Below are positions 47,475-56,856 of a stretch of 64,000 bases of DNA, one piece after another. The position numbers and the translations under genes were made by a program. Position 1 is the stretch's first letter; each line of letters starts with the position of its first letter. This stretch comes from Psychrobacter sp. MF31 (GTDB lineage: Bacteria > Pseudomonadota > Gammaproteobacteria > Pseudomonadales > Moraxellaceae), in NCBI RefSeq assembly GCF_012847335.1, contig NZ_JABBDX010000008.1, positions 1-64,000 of the forward strand, written 5' to 3'. The notes under the pieces are model-generated. The model was given only the letters and a program-made list of their open reading frames with translations, ran no database searches and had not been told where the DNA came from.

Positions 47475-48665
47475 ATGATTGTCATGCGCTTATTGTCCTC
47501 ACTCAAACATGATGAATCCGAACGGGGGATTTTTCATTTGGGGCGGGCGCTGGTCAAAGGCGGTCACACCTCGATCATCGTAGCAAGCGCCGATTATGAC
47601 GATGAGCTTGTCAAGCGCTTGGAGCGTGAAGGCAGTATTTATCACCAGCTGTTTATGAATAAAAAGTCGTGGCGCTCGCTTTTACAAATCGTTCCGCTGC
47701 GGCGATTAATCGAGCGCTATCAGCCTGATGTCATCCACGTTCATTCACGAACGCCTGCTTGGATATTGCATTTGGCGCTGCGACATGCAAGCGTTGCCAA
47801 GCGACCTAAGCTTGTGTCGACCATGTATGGCTTTTATCCGATCAACAAATACTCGCAAGCGCTCCTTGATGTGGACACCATTATCACGGTGTCTGACAGC
47901 GTCACCCGCTATTTAAAAAAACGCTTGCGCCGCGAGCATTTAGCGCCGCGAGTTATCAAGCGAATTTATCGCGGGGTAGACACGCGCATTTATCCGTATC
48001 GCCATAACCCATCCGTGTATTGGCTCAGGCGAACCTTTGCTGAATATCCGGAGCTTGAACATAAAAAATGGCTTGTTTTTCCAACGATTATTGGCAATGA
48101 ATACGGTCAAGAATGGCTGATTGATATTTTGGGCAATTTGCAGGAGCAATTTCCAAACCTTCACGCCATTATCATGGATGAAGATCATAAAGATGGCGAT
48201 GTGGCGCATGAGGATTTTCGGCAGCGCAGCACCGCGCTTGGGCTTGCGCCAAAAATCACTTATGTGGGCAATCGCCGCGATGACATGCGTGAATGGCTGT
48301 CGGCGGCAAATATTGTCTTAGCGCTTGCCAATCAACCTGAATCCATTGGCATCAATACCTTGCAAGCCATTCATTTAGGAACGCCGGTCATCGGTTGGGA
48401 CCAAGCAGCGTTTAGCGAGATTTTGCAGCCTTTATTTCCTCAAGGTTTGGTCAAAAAATACAATGCCAAAGCCCTTTGCCGCGCCGTCAGAAATCAGCTT
48501 GAAAGTGTCACTCGACCTGATATGACCAACAAATTTACCATGCGCGAGATGATTACAGAAACGTTAGCCGTTTATCAAACGCTGCATTTGCAAAGTTTAG
48601 AAGAAGAGCGCGCGAAATACGCTGCAAATCCCAAAAAAAAGCGCTTAAGATATTCGCCAAAATAA
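47475..48665 (+). CDS. Glycosyltransferase, GT4 (WaaG-like) type
   Basis: 396 residues with a two-domain GT-B fold. N-terminal: LSSLKHDESERGIFHLGRAL and DVIHVHSRTPAWIL. C-terminal nucleotide-sugar site: the ANQPESIGINTLQAIHLG segment, the family EX7E region. It ends in a very basic tail (NPKKKRLRYSPK), suiting membrane association. It is probably involved in lipopolysaccharide or capsule synthesis; acceptor and sugar are unknown. The ATG at 47475 is preferred to the TTG at 47451. Confidence 0.75.
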   Translation: MIVMRLLSSLKHDESERGIFHLGRALVKGGHTSIIVASADYDDELVKRLEREGSIYHQLFMNKKSWRSLLQIVPLRRLIERYQPDVIHVHSRTPAWILHLALRHASVAKRPKLVSTMYGFYPINKYSQALLDVDTIITVSDSVTRYLKKRLRREHLAPRVIKRIYRGVDTRIYPYRHNPSVYWLRRTFAEYPELEHKKWLVFPTIIGNEYGQEWLIDILGNLQEQFPNLHAIIMDEDHKDGDVAHEDFRQRSTALGLAPKITYVGNRRDDMREWLSAANIVLALANQPESIGINTLQAIHLGTPVIGWDQAAFSEILQPLFPQGLVKKYNAKALCRAVRNQLESVTRPDMTNKFTMREMITETLAVYQTLHLQSLEEERAKYAANPKKKRLRYSPK

Positions 48666-48667
48666 AG

Positions 48668-48709
48668 CGCTTAAAAAAATAAAGCGCCCAATAAATAGTT
48701 ATTGAGCGC
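48668..48709 (-). terminator. Terminator after the APC permease
   Basis: GCGCTCAATAA / TTATTGGGCGC on the minus strand (one mismatch), followed by TTTATTTTTTT. Confidence 0.7.
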
Positions 48710-48729
48710 CTTAAAGCGGCAGTATGATG

Positions 48730-50169
48730 CTAATTTGGTGTATTGTCCTTGAGCCACAACTGGTTAACAATTTTAAGCTCACGCAATTCTTCTGCCATGA
48801 TCGCTTCACTTTTTCCTGGATATTTCACCGTTGCATAGCCATAAAATGCAACTCCCAGCACAGTCCAACCTAAAAATATCCACCATTCAATGGCTGATAG
48901 CGCCGATGGCATCCCTGGCAAATATAGGATCAGTAAACCAAACCCCAAAATAATGCTCAGCATGCCCACCGCTTTTCCGGCAGGAACGCGAAACGGTCGC
49001 ACCATGTCAGGTTCGCGATATCGCAATACGACAAAAGAGATCGCAACACAAGTATAAGCAATCACAATACCAAAGCCGCCTGCATCTACAATCCAAACTA
49101 ACATCTTGCGACCAAACAATGGGGCAAGCGTTGCCAACCCACCGATCAGTAAAATAGCATTGACTGGCGTTTGGTATTTAGGATGCAGTTTTCCTAAAAA
49201 TGCAGGGAGCATGTGTGCTCTTGACATGGCATAAAGCAGACGGCTACCGCCAATCAAAAATGCATTCCAGCTCGACAAAATCCCAAGAACACCGCCAATA
49301 ACTAACAAAATCCCTGCCCATTTTCCCTGCCAAGCATTCGTCATCGCATCCGCTGTGGCAAGCGTTGAGTTTTGCGCTTGAATTAAGGGCAAAGTATGAC
49401 CAACGCTCCAAGCCACGCCCACATACCAAAGCACAGCCACAATGATCGAAATGATTAAAAACTTACCAATATTGGGGCGGGTTAAATCAATTTCTTCAGC
49501 AGCTTGTGGAATCACATCAAAACCCACAAACATAAACGGTACCATGACCATAACTGCCATCATTCCGCTCACACCGCCAATAAACGCCGGCGCTTGTACC
49601 GTCCCTGTTGCCTCAGGGTTGTATAATACCGCTCCAATAAACAGCAATACCCCCACAAACAAAATGCCCAAAACCGCCGTTTTTTGGAACCAAGCGCTCA
49701 CCTCCATCCCGCGAATATTCAGCCAAGTTACAATCACTGAGCCAAGCATTCCAACGGCAACCCAAGTGGCATAAACATCCCAACCTGCAATACTCCAAAG
49801 ATAACCTTGGCTATAGTTTGGGATAAAATACTCAACCACCGTCGGCAATGCTACTGCCTCAAATGCCACCACCGAAAAATAGCCAAATAAAATGCTCCAT
49901 GAGCAAATAAACGACACATTAATTCCTAAAGCGCGGTGGGTGTACGTGTGCTCACCGCCGGTCACAGGCATGGATGAGGCAAGCTCAGCATAAGCCACCC
50001 CAATAAATACCACCGCAAGACCGCCTAAAATAAACGCCAGTACCGCGCCCCAAATGCCCGCAGCAATCACCCAATCTCCGGCAAGCACCACCCAGCCCCA
50101 ACCCACCATAGCACCAAACGCTAAGGCAATAATATCAAACATCCCTAATGACTTTTTTAGCTCAGACAT
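48730..50169 (-). CDS. Amino acid permease, APC superfamily
   Basis: 479 residues, about 12 membrane helices. The first helix has the APC signature FGAMVGWGWVVLAGDW, followed by AYAELASSMPVTGGEHTY. It is the last gene of a minus-strand run after gabD and gabT. The context suggests uptake of GABA, 5-aminovalerate or a related amino acid; the substrate is inferred only from position. A terminator between gabT and this gene implies its own promoter or read-through. Confidence 0.82.
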   Translation of the reverse strand: MSELKKSLGMFDIIALAFGAMVGWGWVVLAGDWVIAAGIWGAVLAFILGGLAVVFIGVAYAELASSMPVTGGEHTYTHRALGINVSFICSWSILFGYFSVVAFEAVALPTVVEYFIPNYSQGYLWSIAGWDVYATWVAVGMLGSVIVTWLNIRGMEVSAWFQKTAVLGILFVGVLLFIGAVLYNPEATGTVQAPAFIGGVSGMMAVMVMVPFMFVGFDVIPQAAEEIDLTRPNIGKFLIISIIVAVLWYVGVAWSVGHTLPLIQAQNSTLATADAMTNAWQGKWAGILLVIGGVLGILSSWNAFLIGGSRLLYAMSRAHMLPAFLGKLHPKYQTPVNAILLIGGLATLAPLFGRKMLVWIVDAGGFGIVIAYTCVAISFVVLRYREPDMVRPFRVPAGKAVGMLSIILGFGLLILYLPGMPSALSAIEWWIFLGWTVLGVAFYGYATVKYPGKSEAIMAEELRELKIVNQLWLKDNTPN

Positions 50170-50266
50170 CTTGCGCTCCTTGTCTGTGTTTCATCCGTGG
50201 TCGCAGCTACTCATATCAACCTAAATATAAAAGCAATTGCGTGCTTTTTTTCCCTGTTTTTAAACT

Positions 50267-50304
50267 AAAAAACGGCGCCTGAATCATTCAAGGCACCGTT
50301 TTTT
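50267..50304. terminator. Terminator between gabT and the permease
   Basis: AAAAAACGGCGCCT / AGGCACCGTTTTTT, one C-A mismatch, T-runs on both strands. Confidence 0.8.
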
Positions 50305-50311
50305 GACACGA

Positions 50312-50329
50312 TAAGGGCGTAAGCCCTTA
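50312..50329. other. Small hairpin with GTAA loop downstream of gabT
   Basis: TAAGGGC, loop GTAA, GCCCTTA. Perfect 7-bp stem without a T-run, between the gabT stop and the terminator. Confidence 0.4.
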
Positions 50330-50382
50330 AATTGGCCTTGTTAAGTTGTTTGACTTGTTAGCTTGATTGACAGCACTAGCAA

Positions 50383-51651
50383 TCATGACGCTGTTAAAAT
50401 CTCCTTAATAATCTCCAATCCTTCTTGCAGTACTTCATCTTCGACCGTCAGCGGTACCATAATGCGAATGGCATTGCCAAACATGCCACAAGATGCTAAC
50501 AATAAGCCGCGATCAAAGGCTTGCTGCTTAAGATTGATCGTTGCTTTTGGGTCAGGGTTACCATCATCATCAATCAAATCAAACGCTAACATTGCCCCTT
50601 TATGGCGAATATCACCAATGCCGCTAAGATTCAAGCCTGTTAAAAAATTAGCAATGGTGTCCCCAATTTTAACGCTGCGATCGAGTAAATTTTCCTCTTC
50701 GATCACTTCCATTACTGCCAGCGCTGCCACACAAGCTAAAGGATTTCCAGAATAGGTTCCCCCAAGACCGCCCGTTTGCGGCGCATCCATGATCTCAGCA
50801 CGTCCAATCACCGCCGAAATTGGGTAGCCACCTGCCAAGCTTTTGGCACACGTCATCAAATCAGGCTCAACGCCCAATTGCTCAGTGGCAAACAGCGTTC
50901 CGGTTCGGGCAAAGCCGCACTGAACCTCATCAAAAATCAACACGATGCCATGATCATCGCAAATTTGGCGCAGCGCTTTGGCAAAGCTTGGGGTCACTTG
51001 ATGAAATCCGCCTTCACCTTGAACAGGCTCAATAATGATTGCTGCCACCTCACTTGGGTCAATATCTGCCTGAAAAATCATCTCAAGACTATGCAGTGCT
51101 TGCGCTTCAGAAACGTTCAACTCTGGCGCAGGAAACAGCGCGTGAAACACGGGAGCCGGCATAGGACCAAAGTTTTTCTTATAAGGCAGCACTTTACCAG
51201 TCAAGCTCATGCACATCGCCGTTCTGCCATGCCAGCCGCCAACAAACGAGATAAGACCAGCGCGACCAGTTTTTGCTCGGGCAATTTTCACGCAGTTTTC
51301 GACCGCTTCTGCGCCCGTGGTTAAAAATAGCGCTTTTGTTGCTCCGCTAATGGGCGCTTTGGCACATAGTTTTTCAGCAAGCTCAACATAGCACTCATAA
51401 TTAACCATTTGCGCGGCGGTATGGGTAAACTTATCGAGCTGCTCGTGAACGCGCTGCGTAATTTTTGGATGGCTATGACCGGTGTTTAATACTGAAATGC
51501 CCCCAACAAAGTCAATATAACGGTTGCCCTCAACGTCCCAAATCTCGGAGTTTTGAGCTTTAGCTGCAAACACAGGAAAGGCAATACCAAGACCAGTTGG
51601 CAAAACCGCAAGGCGGCGCTCAAGTAGTGATTGATTGGTGGCGGTGCTCAT
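50383..51651 (-). CDS. gabT: 4-aminobutyrate / 5-aminovalerate aminotransferase
   Basis: PLP class III aminotransferase of 422 residues that moves the amino group to 2-oxoglutarate. It shows [47 protein letters not shown] and the PLP lysine in [14 protein letters not shown]. GabT and DavT are nearly identical in sequence; the neighbouring glutarate genes make the 5-aminovalerate role (DavT) at least as likely as GABA. A strong hairpin lies 33 bp before its start. Confidence 0.88.
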   Translation of the reverse strand: MSTATNQSLLERRLAVLPTGLGIAFPVFAAKAQNSEIWDVEGNRYIDFVGGISVLNTGHSHPKITQRVHEQLDKFTHTAAQMVNYECYVELAEKLCAKAPISGATKALFLTTGAEAVENCVKIARAKTGRAGLISFVGGWHGRTAMCMSLTGKVLPYKKNFGPMPAPVFHALFPAPELNVSEAQALHSLEMIFQADIDPSEVAAIIIEPVQGEGGFHQVTPSFAKALRQICDDHGIVLIFDEVQCGFARTGTLFATEQLGVEPDLMTCAKSLAGGYPISAVIGRAEIMDAPQTGGLGGTYSGNPLACVAALAVMEVIEEENLLDRSVKIGDTIANFLTGLNLSGIGDIRHKGAMLAFDLIDDDGNPDPKATINLKQQAFDRGLLLASCGMFGNAIRIMVPLTVEDEVLQEGLEIIKEILTAS

Positions 51652-51683
51652 AAGAATGTCCTTTTCTTTGATAAGTGATCGGG

Positions 51684-51722
51684 TAAAAAATAGCCGCCCC
51701 CACCATCACGGTGACGGCGGCT
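51684..51722 (-). terminator. Terminator-like hairpin between gabD and gabT
   Basis: On the minus strand AGCCGCC pairs with GGCGGCT, with an inner CACC/GGTG stem, followed by ATTTTTT. It ends 33 bp before the gabT ATG. Confidence 0.7.
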
Positions 51723-51773
51723 CAAATAACGCTTTGATGTTGAAGCTAAATTGACTAACTTGCTGATCTCAGC

Positions 51774-53240
51774 CTAACTGATATCCGCACTCCAATATTT
51801 GGTCACCACATACTCCTCAATGCCATATTTGGAGCCTTCTCGACCAAATCCGGACTGCTTAACGCCACCAAAGGGTGCAACTTCTGTGGAAACGATGCCC
51901 GTATTGTGACCGACCATGCCGTAATCAAGCCCTTCGGTGACCCGCCAAGCGCGCGCAAAGCTGCCGCTATAAAAGTAAGCGGCAAGCCCATAAATGGTAT
52001 CGTTTGCCATCTTAATGGCGTCTTCTTCGGTGCTAAAAGTAAAAATCGACGCAATGGGACCAAAAATTTCTTCGTGAGCAATGTCCATATCATCGGTCAA
52101 ATGGGTAATGACGGTTGGGTTAAAGCTCAAGGTTGATGCCGAATTTTTATCGCCGCCGGTGACCAGTGTTGCCCCTTTATCAAGCGCATCGGTCAATAAA
52201 CTTTGTACTTTTTCAAGCGCATCGGGATTGATTAAAGGTCCAATATCCACATGTTCACTCATACCATCACCAACGGTCAGGGCGTTGACTTTTTTGACAA
52301 AAATGTCTAAAAACTTGTCTTTGATGCTGTCTTGAACATAGATTCGGTTGGCACAAACGCAGGTTTGACCCGCATTTCGGTATTTTGACGCAATCAAACC
52401 TTCCGCTGCTTTTTCCAAATCTGCATCATCAAAAACGATAAATGGCGCGTTGCCACCAAGCTCAAAAGACAGCTTTTTAACCGTTGGCGCGCACTGAGCC
52501 ATCAACTTACGACCCACTTCGGTTGATCCGGTAAACGACAGCTTTTTAATCCGCTCATCACTGGTCAAAACGTCGCCGATGACTGAGGATTTTCCGGTCA
52601 CTACTTGGATGACGCCAGCGGGAATCCCTGCTTCTTGCGCCAAAACCGCAAGCGCCAACGCTGAAAATGGTGTTTCGGTTGCAGGTTTAATAATCATGGT
52701 GCAGCCTGCTGCCAAAGCGGGAGCCGCTTTTCGGGTAATCATTGCCGCAGGAAAGTTCCAAGGGGTAATCGCCGCGCAAACGCCAACTGCCTGCTTAAGA
52801 ACGATATAGCGCAAATTGGGCTGCGTTGCCGGAATAGTATCGCCATAAACACGCTTGCCCTCTTCGCTGAACCAGCGGATAAAGCTATTGGCATAGCCAA
52901 TCTCGCCGCGCGACTCTTTAATCGGCTTACCTTGCTCAGCAGTCATGATGATGGCAAGGTCCTCTTTGTTTTGATCGATCAAGTCCGCCCATTTGCTCAA
53001 AAGTACGCTGCGCTCTTGCGCCGTTTTGGCAGCCCAAGCGGGCTGAGCTTGGCTTGAGAACGCCACAGCATCGATGACATCTTGCTTCGTTAAGCTTGGA
53101 ATGGTGCCGATAACTTCTTGACTAAAGGGATTGGTAACCTCGATCGTTGCTTGGTCACTGGCGTCATGCCAGCCGTCTTTGATGAAGCACTGCGAGTTAA
53201 GTAGCGCCGGATTTTTAAGTTTGAGTTGAGCTTGCGTCAT
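51774..53240 (-). CDS. gabD: Succinate / glutarate semialdehyde dehydrogenase
   Basis: NADP-type aldehyde dehydrogenase of 488 residues. Catalytic Glu in FELGGNAPFIVFDDAD and Cys in NAGQTCVCANRIYVQ; ITPWNFPAAMITRKAAPAL is the cofactor segment. It oxidises succinate semialdehyde (GabD) or glutarate semialdehyde (DavD); sequence alone does not separate these. It is the first gene of the minus-strand gab/dav run, divergent from an IclR regulator with a shared operator region. Confidence 0.9.
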   Translation of the reverse strand: MTQAQLKLKNPALLNSQCFIKDGWHDASDQATIEVTNPFSQEVIGTIPSLTKQDVIDAVAFSSQAQPAWAAKTAQERSVLLSKWADLIDQNKEDLAIIMTAEQGKPIKESRGEIGYANSFIRWFSEEGKRVYGDTIPATQPNLRYIVLKQAVGVCAAITPWNFPAAMITRKAAPALAAGCTMIIKPATETPFSALALAVLAQEAGIPAGVIQVVTGKSSVIGDVLTSDERIKKLSFTGSTEVGRKLMAQCAPTVKKLSFELGGNAPFIVFDDADLEKAAEGLIASKYRNAGQTCVCANRIYVQDSIKDKFLDIFVKKVNALTVGDGMSEHVDIGPLINPDALEKVQSLLTDALDKGATLVTGGDKNSASTLSFNPTVITHLTDDMDIAHEEIFGPIASIFTFSTEEDAIKMANDTIYGLAAYFYSGSFARAWRVTEGLDYGMVGHNTGIVSTEVAPFGGVKQSGFGREGSKYGIEEYVVTKYWSADIS

Positions 53241-53363
53241 TTGAACACTCCGTGTTTGAACATTAAGCTTTTATTATTTCCCATTCCAAGCACAAGTACT
53301 GATAGGATTGTTTGTAAAAATGTTTTATTGTCAGCGATTTTTATAACGGCACTGCGCTATTTT

Positions 53364-53387
53364 GTTCACTATAAAGAACACAAGTTC
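53364..53387. promoter_or_regulatory. Predicted IclR operator, gabD / iclR divergent promoter
   Basis: Half-sites GTTC (53364), GAAC (53376) and GTTC (53384), at offsets 0, +12 and +20. The same geometry occurs at 56766-56790 next to the second IclR gene. Three spaced half-sites fit operators described for PcaU/PobR-type IclR proteins. Confidence 0.55.
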
Positions 53388-53488
53388 TATATACAGTACA
53401 TTATTATAAGAATTAAAATTTAATTTTTGCAACCCTTATTCCAAACTTTATTGTTATTCCTCGTTAACTTTTAATTTAAAGGCTGATT

Positions 53489-54250
53489 ATGACCACAACT
53501 TCTGTCCCTGCCCTTGAAAAAACCTTTCAAATCCTCGACTTAATCACCGAAAGTCCAAAGCCTCTAAGCGCGGCTCAGATTGCCAATCAGCTTGGGATTG
53601 CTCGATCATCAACGCACAACATTTTGCAAAGCCTACTTGCCAAGCACGTCATCGATAAAGATGCTGATCACCGCTTTTATCTTGGCTCATACCTGTTGTA
53701 TTGGGCGGGGCAATACGAGCAGCAGCAAATCGTTATCCGGCTGTTTAAAGACCTCATTTTGCAATACCCTTTATTACTTAACTATACTGTCACCTTATCC
53801 AAGCTAGATTTGGGCGAGGTGGTGTTTTTGAGCTGCCACGAAGCACCGGCACCGCTTGGGTTTACGTTTCGCGCCGGCGTTCGCGTCCCTGCCGTCTTTT
53901 CTGCCACTGGAAAGGCGATTTTGTCCACCATGAGCATGAGCACCATCCAGTCTTTGTATCAAAATAAGTTTCCAAAGCCGATCACCAAAAATGGGGTTGC
54001 AAGCTTTACGGAGCTGGCAGCGGAGCTGACCCAAATCCAGCAAAGCCGCATCTCGCTTGATGACGGTCAGCTTCGTGAGGGCATGTACTGTTTGGGAACG
54101 TACATCAATAACGCCTCAGGACAAGCTTTGGTCGGGATGGCGGTCAGTTTTTTGCAAGCTGAATATGACGCTCATCACGATGCTGTCAGCTATCAGCTCA
54201 TTGCCCTTGCTAAGCAAATTGAACAGCAGCTTGGGGCTGTGGCTAAATAA
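53489..54250 (+). CDS. IclR-family transcriptional regulator
   Basis: 253 residues: an N-terminal winged helix (ALEKTFQILDLI, AAQIANQLGIARSSTHNI) and a C-terminal effector domain (about 80-250, GVRVPAVFSATGKAILS). It is divergent from gabD (248 bp) and converges on the CoA-transferase gene, whose stop it overlaps by 8 bp. It is probably the local regulator of the gab/dav genes; the effector is unknown. Confidence 0.88.
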   Translation: MTTTSVPALEKTFQILDLITESPKPLSAAQIANQLGIARSSTHNILQSLLAKHVIDKDADHRFYLGSYLLYWAGQYEQQQIVIRLFKDLILQYPLLLNYTVTLSKLDLGEVVFLSCHEAPAPLGFTFRAGVRVPAVFSATGKAILSTMSMSTIQSLYQNKFPKPITKNGVASFTELAAELTQIQQSRISLDDGQLREGMYCLGTYINNASGQALVGMAVSFLQAEYDAHHDAVSYQLIALAKQIEQQLGAVAK

Positions 54251-55484
54251 TACCCTCTGCTTTAAACTGCTCAATCATCGCCTGATCATAGCCCAAGGAC
54301 TGCAAAATACATTGGGAGTGCTCTCCAAGCTTTGGCGGCGGGCTTTGATAACGTACTGTCGATTGAGACAATTTAATGGGATTTCCCAACACTTTAACGG
54401 GGCTGTCTGCAAAGCCAATCACCATATCGCGAGCTCTCGTTTGCGGCATTGCCAGCGCTTCACGGATGTTGTTAATCGCGCCGCTTGGTACGCCAATTGT
54501 CTCAAAAGCGCTGAGCCAATAATCGCGCGACTTCGTGCTAAAAATGTCATTTAATTTTGCGATTAGTGCCTCGCGATTTGCCACGCGGTTGGGGTTGGTG
54601 TTAAATCGTGACTCCAAATGCCAATCAGCGCCGATCAGCTCACAAAGCTTGGCAAACTGAGCGTCATTACCGCAAGCTAAAATGAAGTGTTGGTTATTGT
54701 TAGCTGCAAACACTTGATAAGGCACGATGTTGGGATGCTCATTGCCAAGCCTTGGTGGGATCTCGTTTGTGGCTAAATGGTTCATCCCAACGTTGGCAAG
54801 CATGGCAAGGGCGCTGTCAAATAACGCAACATCAACCTGTTGACCTTGACCTGAGCGCTGCCGTGATAAAAGTGCAGCTTGAATGCCAATGGTCAACTGT
54901 AGCCCTGCAAACAAATCCACCACCGCCACGCCAACTTTGTGCGGTTCGCCCTCTTTTGCGCCGGTGATGCTCATCAGTCCTGACAACCCTTGAATGATAT
55001 AGTCATAACCCGGTTTTTTGGCGTCAGGACCTGATTGTCCAAATCCGGTCAATGACGCATAAATCAGTCGTGGATTGAGGCGCTTGAGGCTGTCGTAATC
55101 TAAACCGTACTGTTTTAAACCACCAACTTTGAAGTTTTCAACCAACACATCACTGCTTGCTGCCAGTTTTTTGATAATGTCTTGACCGGCTTTGGTGGTG
55201 ATATCGACCGTTAGCGACTGCTTATTTCGGTTGATGGTGGCGTAATACGCTGACGTGCCGTCGGCAAATTCAGGCGGCGACCAATGACGCGTTTCATCAC
55301 CAAGCGTTGGTCGCTCAACTTTAATCACCTCAGCGCCTAAATCAGCCAAAATCTGCGTGCAAGAAGGTCCTGCCAACACGCGTGATAAATCAAGCACCTT
55401 TATTCCTAAAAGTGCGCCAGCTTTGGGACTATCGGAAGAAGGTGCTGGTATTTTTTCACCAAAACCTGTGATTTGGTCGTCCAT
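54243..55484 (-). CDS. CaiB/BaiF (family III) CoA-transferase, probable succinyl-CoA:glutarate type
   Basis: 413 residues. N-terminal KVLDLSRVLAGPSCTQILADLGAEVIKVE is the family hallmark; the catalytic aspartate is in VGVAVVDLFAGLQ. It lies 15 bp downstream of gcdH, so co-transcribed. In pseudomonads the equivalent gene beside gcdH (gcdG) and human SUGCT move CoA to glutarate; that role is inferred from context. Confidence 0.82.
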   Translation of the reverse strand: MDDQITGFGEKIPAPSSDSPKAGALLGIKVLDLSRVLAGPSCTQILADLGAEVIKVERPTLGDETRHWSPPEFADGTSAYYATINRNKQSLTVDITTKAGQDIIKKLAASSDVLVENFKVGGLKQYGLDYDSLKRLNPRLIYASLTGFGQSGPDAKKPGYDYIIQGLSGLMSITGAKEGEPHKVGVAVVDLFAGLQLTIGIQAALLSRQRSGQGQQVDVALFDSALAMLANVGMNHLATNEIPPRLGNEHPNIVPYQVFAANNNQHFILACGNDAQFAKLCELIGADWHLESRFNTNPNRVANREALIAKLNDIFSTKSRDYWLSAFETIGVPSGAINNIREALAMPQTRARDMVIGFADSPVKVLGNPIKLSQSTVRYQSPPPKLGEHSQCILQSLGYDQAMIEQFKAEGII

Positions 55485-55499
55485 GACCCACTCCTTATT

Positions 55500-56684
55500 T
55501 TATGAGAACGCCTGAATTCCTGTTTGCGCCCGACCTAAAATCAGCGCATGAATGTCATGCGTGCCCTCATAGGTATTGACCGCCTCAAGGTTCATCACAT
55601 GGCGGATGATATGATACTCATCAGAGATGCCATTGCCGCCGTGCATATCGCGGGCAATCCTTGCAATCTCAAGCGCCTTGCCGCAGTTGTTACGTTTGAT
55701 TAATGAAATCATCTCAGGTGCCGCTTTATCTTCATCCATCAAGCGACCAACCCGAAGCGCCGCTTGCAGCCCAAGAGCAATCTCAGTTTGCATGTTGGCA
55801 AGTTTCAGCTGAATCAGCTGAGTGGCGGCAAGCGGTCGCCCGAACTGACTGCGATCTAGCGTATATTGCCTTGAGGCTTGCCAGCAAAAGGACGCCGATC
55901 CCATAGCGCCCCAAGCAATACCGTAGCGGGCTTTATTTAAGCAGCCAAAAGGACCTTTGAGACCGCGAATGTCGGGAAAAGCGTTGTCTTCTGGGACAAA
56001 TACGTTGTCCATCACCACCTCGCCGGTCACCGAAGCGCGAAGGGAAAACTTACCTTCAATCTTGGGTGCGGACAAACCCTTCATGCCTTTGTCCAAAATA
56101 AAACCACGAATGTCGCCGGCATCATCTTTTGCCCAAATCACAAACACATCAGCAATCGGGCTGTTGGTAATCCACATCTTACTGCCGCTGATCTCATAGC
56201 CACCGGCAACTTTGCGCGCCCGCGTTTTCATTGAGGCAGGATCTGACCCTGAATCTGGCTCCGTCAGTCCAAAGCAGCCAATCCACTCGCCGCTGGCAAG
56301 CTTTGGTAAATACTTTTCTTTTTGCGCCTCGGTACCATAAGCATCGATAGGGTGCATGACAAGGCTTGACTGAACGCTCATAGCAGAGCGGTATCCTGAA
56401 TCAACGGTCTCGATTTCTTTAGCGATCATGCCATAAGCAACGTTTGATAATCCGGCGCAGCCATAGCCGTCAATGGTGACGCCAAGCAGTCCCATCTCGC
56501 CCATCTGCCGCATGATATTTGGATCAAAAGTCTCGTTGCGGTTGGCAGCTAAAATGCCTGGCATCAGCTCTTTTTGAAAAAACTGATGGGCACTGTCCGT
56601 GACCATACGCTCCTCATCGGTAAGCTGCTCACGAAGCAAAAATGGATCTTCCCAATCAAAATGCGCGCGCGATGATAACGCCAT
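55500..56684 (-). CDS. gcdH: Glutaryl-CoA dehydrogenase
   Basis: Flavoprotein that oxidises and decarboxylates glutaryl-CoA to crotonyl-CoA. 394 residues. [18 protein letters not shown] carries the arginine that binds the glutaryl carboxylate and separates this enzyme from other acyl-CoA dehydrogenases. The catalytic glutamate is in [17 protein letters not shown]. Also [12 protein letters not shown] and [14 protein letters not shown]. Divergent from an IclR regulator. Confidence 0.95.
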   Translation of the reverse strand: MALSSRAHFDWEDPFLLREQLTDEERMVTDSAHQFFQKELMPGILAANRNETFDPNIMRQMGEMGLLGVTIDGYGCAGLSNVAYGMIAKEIETVDSGYRSAMSVQSSLVMHPIDAYGTEAQKEKYLPKLASGEWIGCFGLTEPDSGSDPASMKTRARKVAGGYEISGSKMWITNSPIADVFVIWAKDDAGDIRGFILDKGMKGLSAPKIEGKFSLRASVTGEVVMDNVFVPEDNAFPDIRGLKGPFGCLNKARYGIAWGAMGSASFCWQASRQYTLDRSQFGRPLAATQLIQLKLANMQTEIALGLQAALRVGRLMDEDKAAPEMISLIKRNNCGKALEIARIARDMHGGNGISDEYHIIRHVMNLEAVNTYEGTHDIHALILGRAQTGIQAFS

Positions 56685-56765
56685 GTCACTCTCCTTAGTG
56701 ATGATTAATTCTTAATGTTAATTGTTAACGTAGCTAGCTTGCCAATAATCGATCTTGACTTTTTT

Positions 56766-56790
56766 GTTCCACTATGCGAAACTTAGTTTC
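56766..56790. promoter_or_regulatory. Predicted IclR operator, gcdH / iclR divergent promoter
   Basis: Half-sites GTTC (56766), GAAAC (56778) and GTTTC (56786), at offsets 0, +12 and +20. The last two form the perfect palindrome GAAAC-TTA-GTTTC. It lies 82 bp before gcdH and 67 bp before the regulator gene. Confidence 0.6.
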
Positions 56791-56856
56791 ACTATTTAAA
56801 ATCATTAAATCAGAAATCATTTGTGCTGTAAACCCTTAATTTAGGATTGAAAAAAA

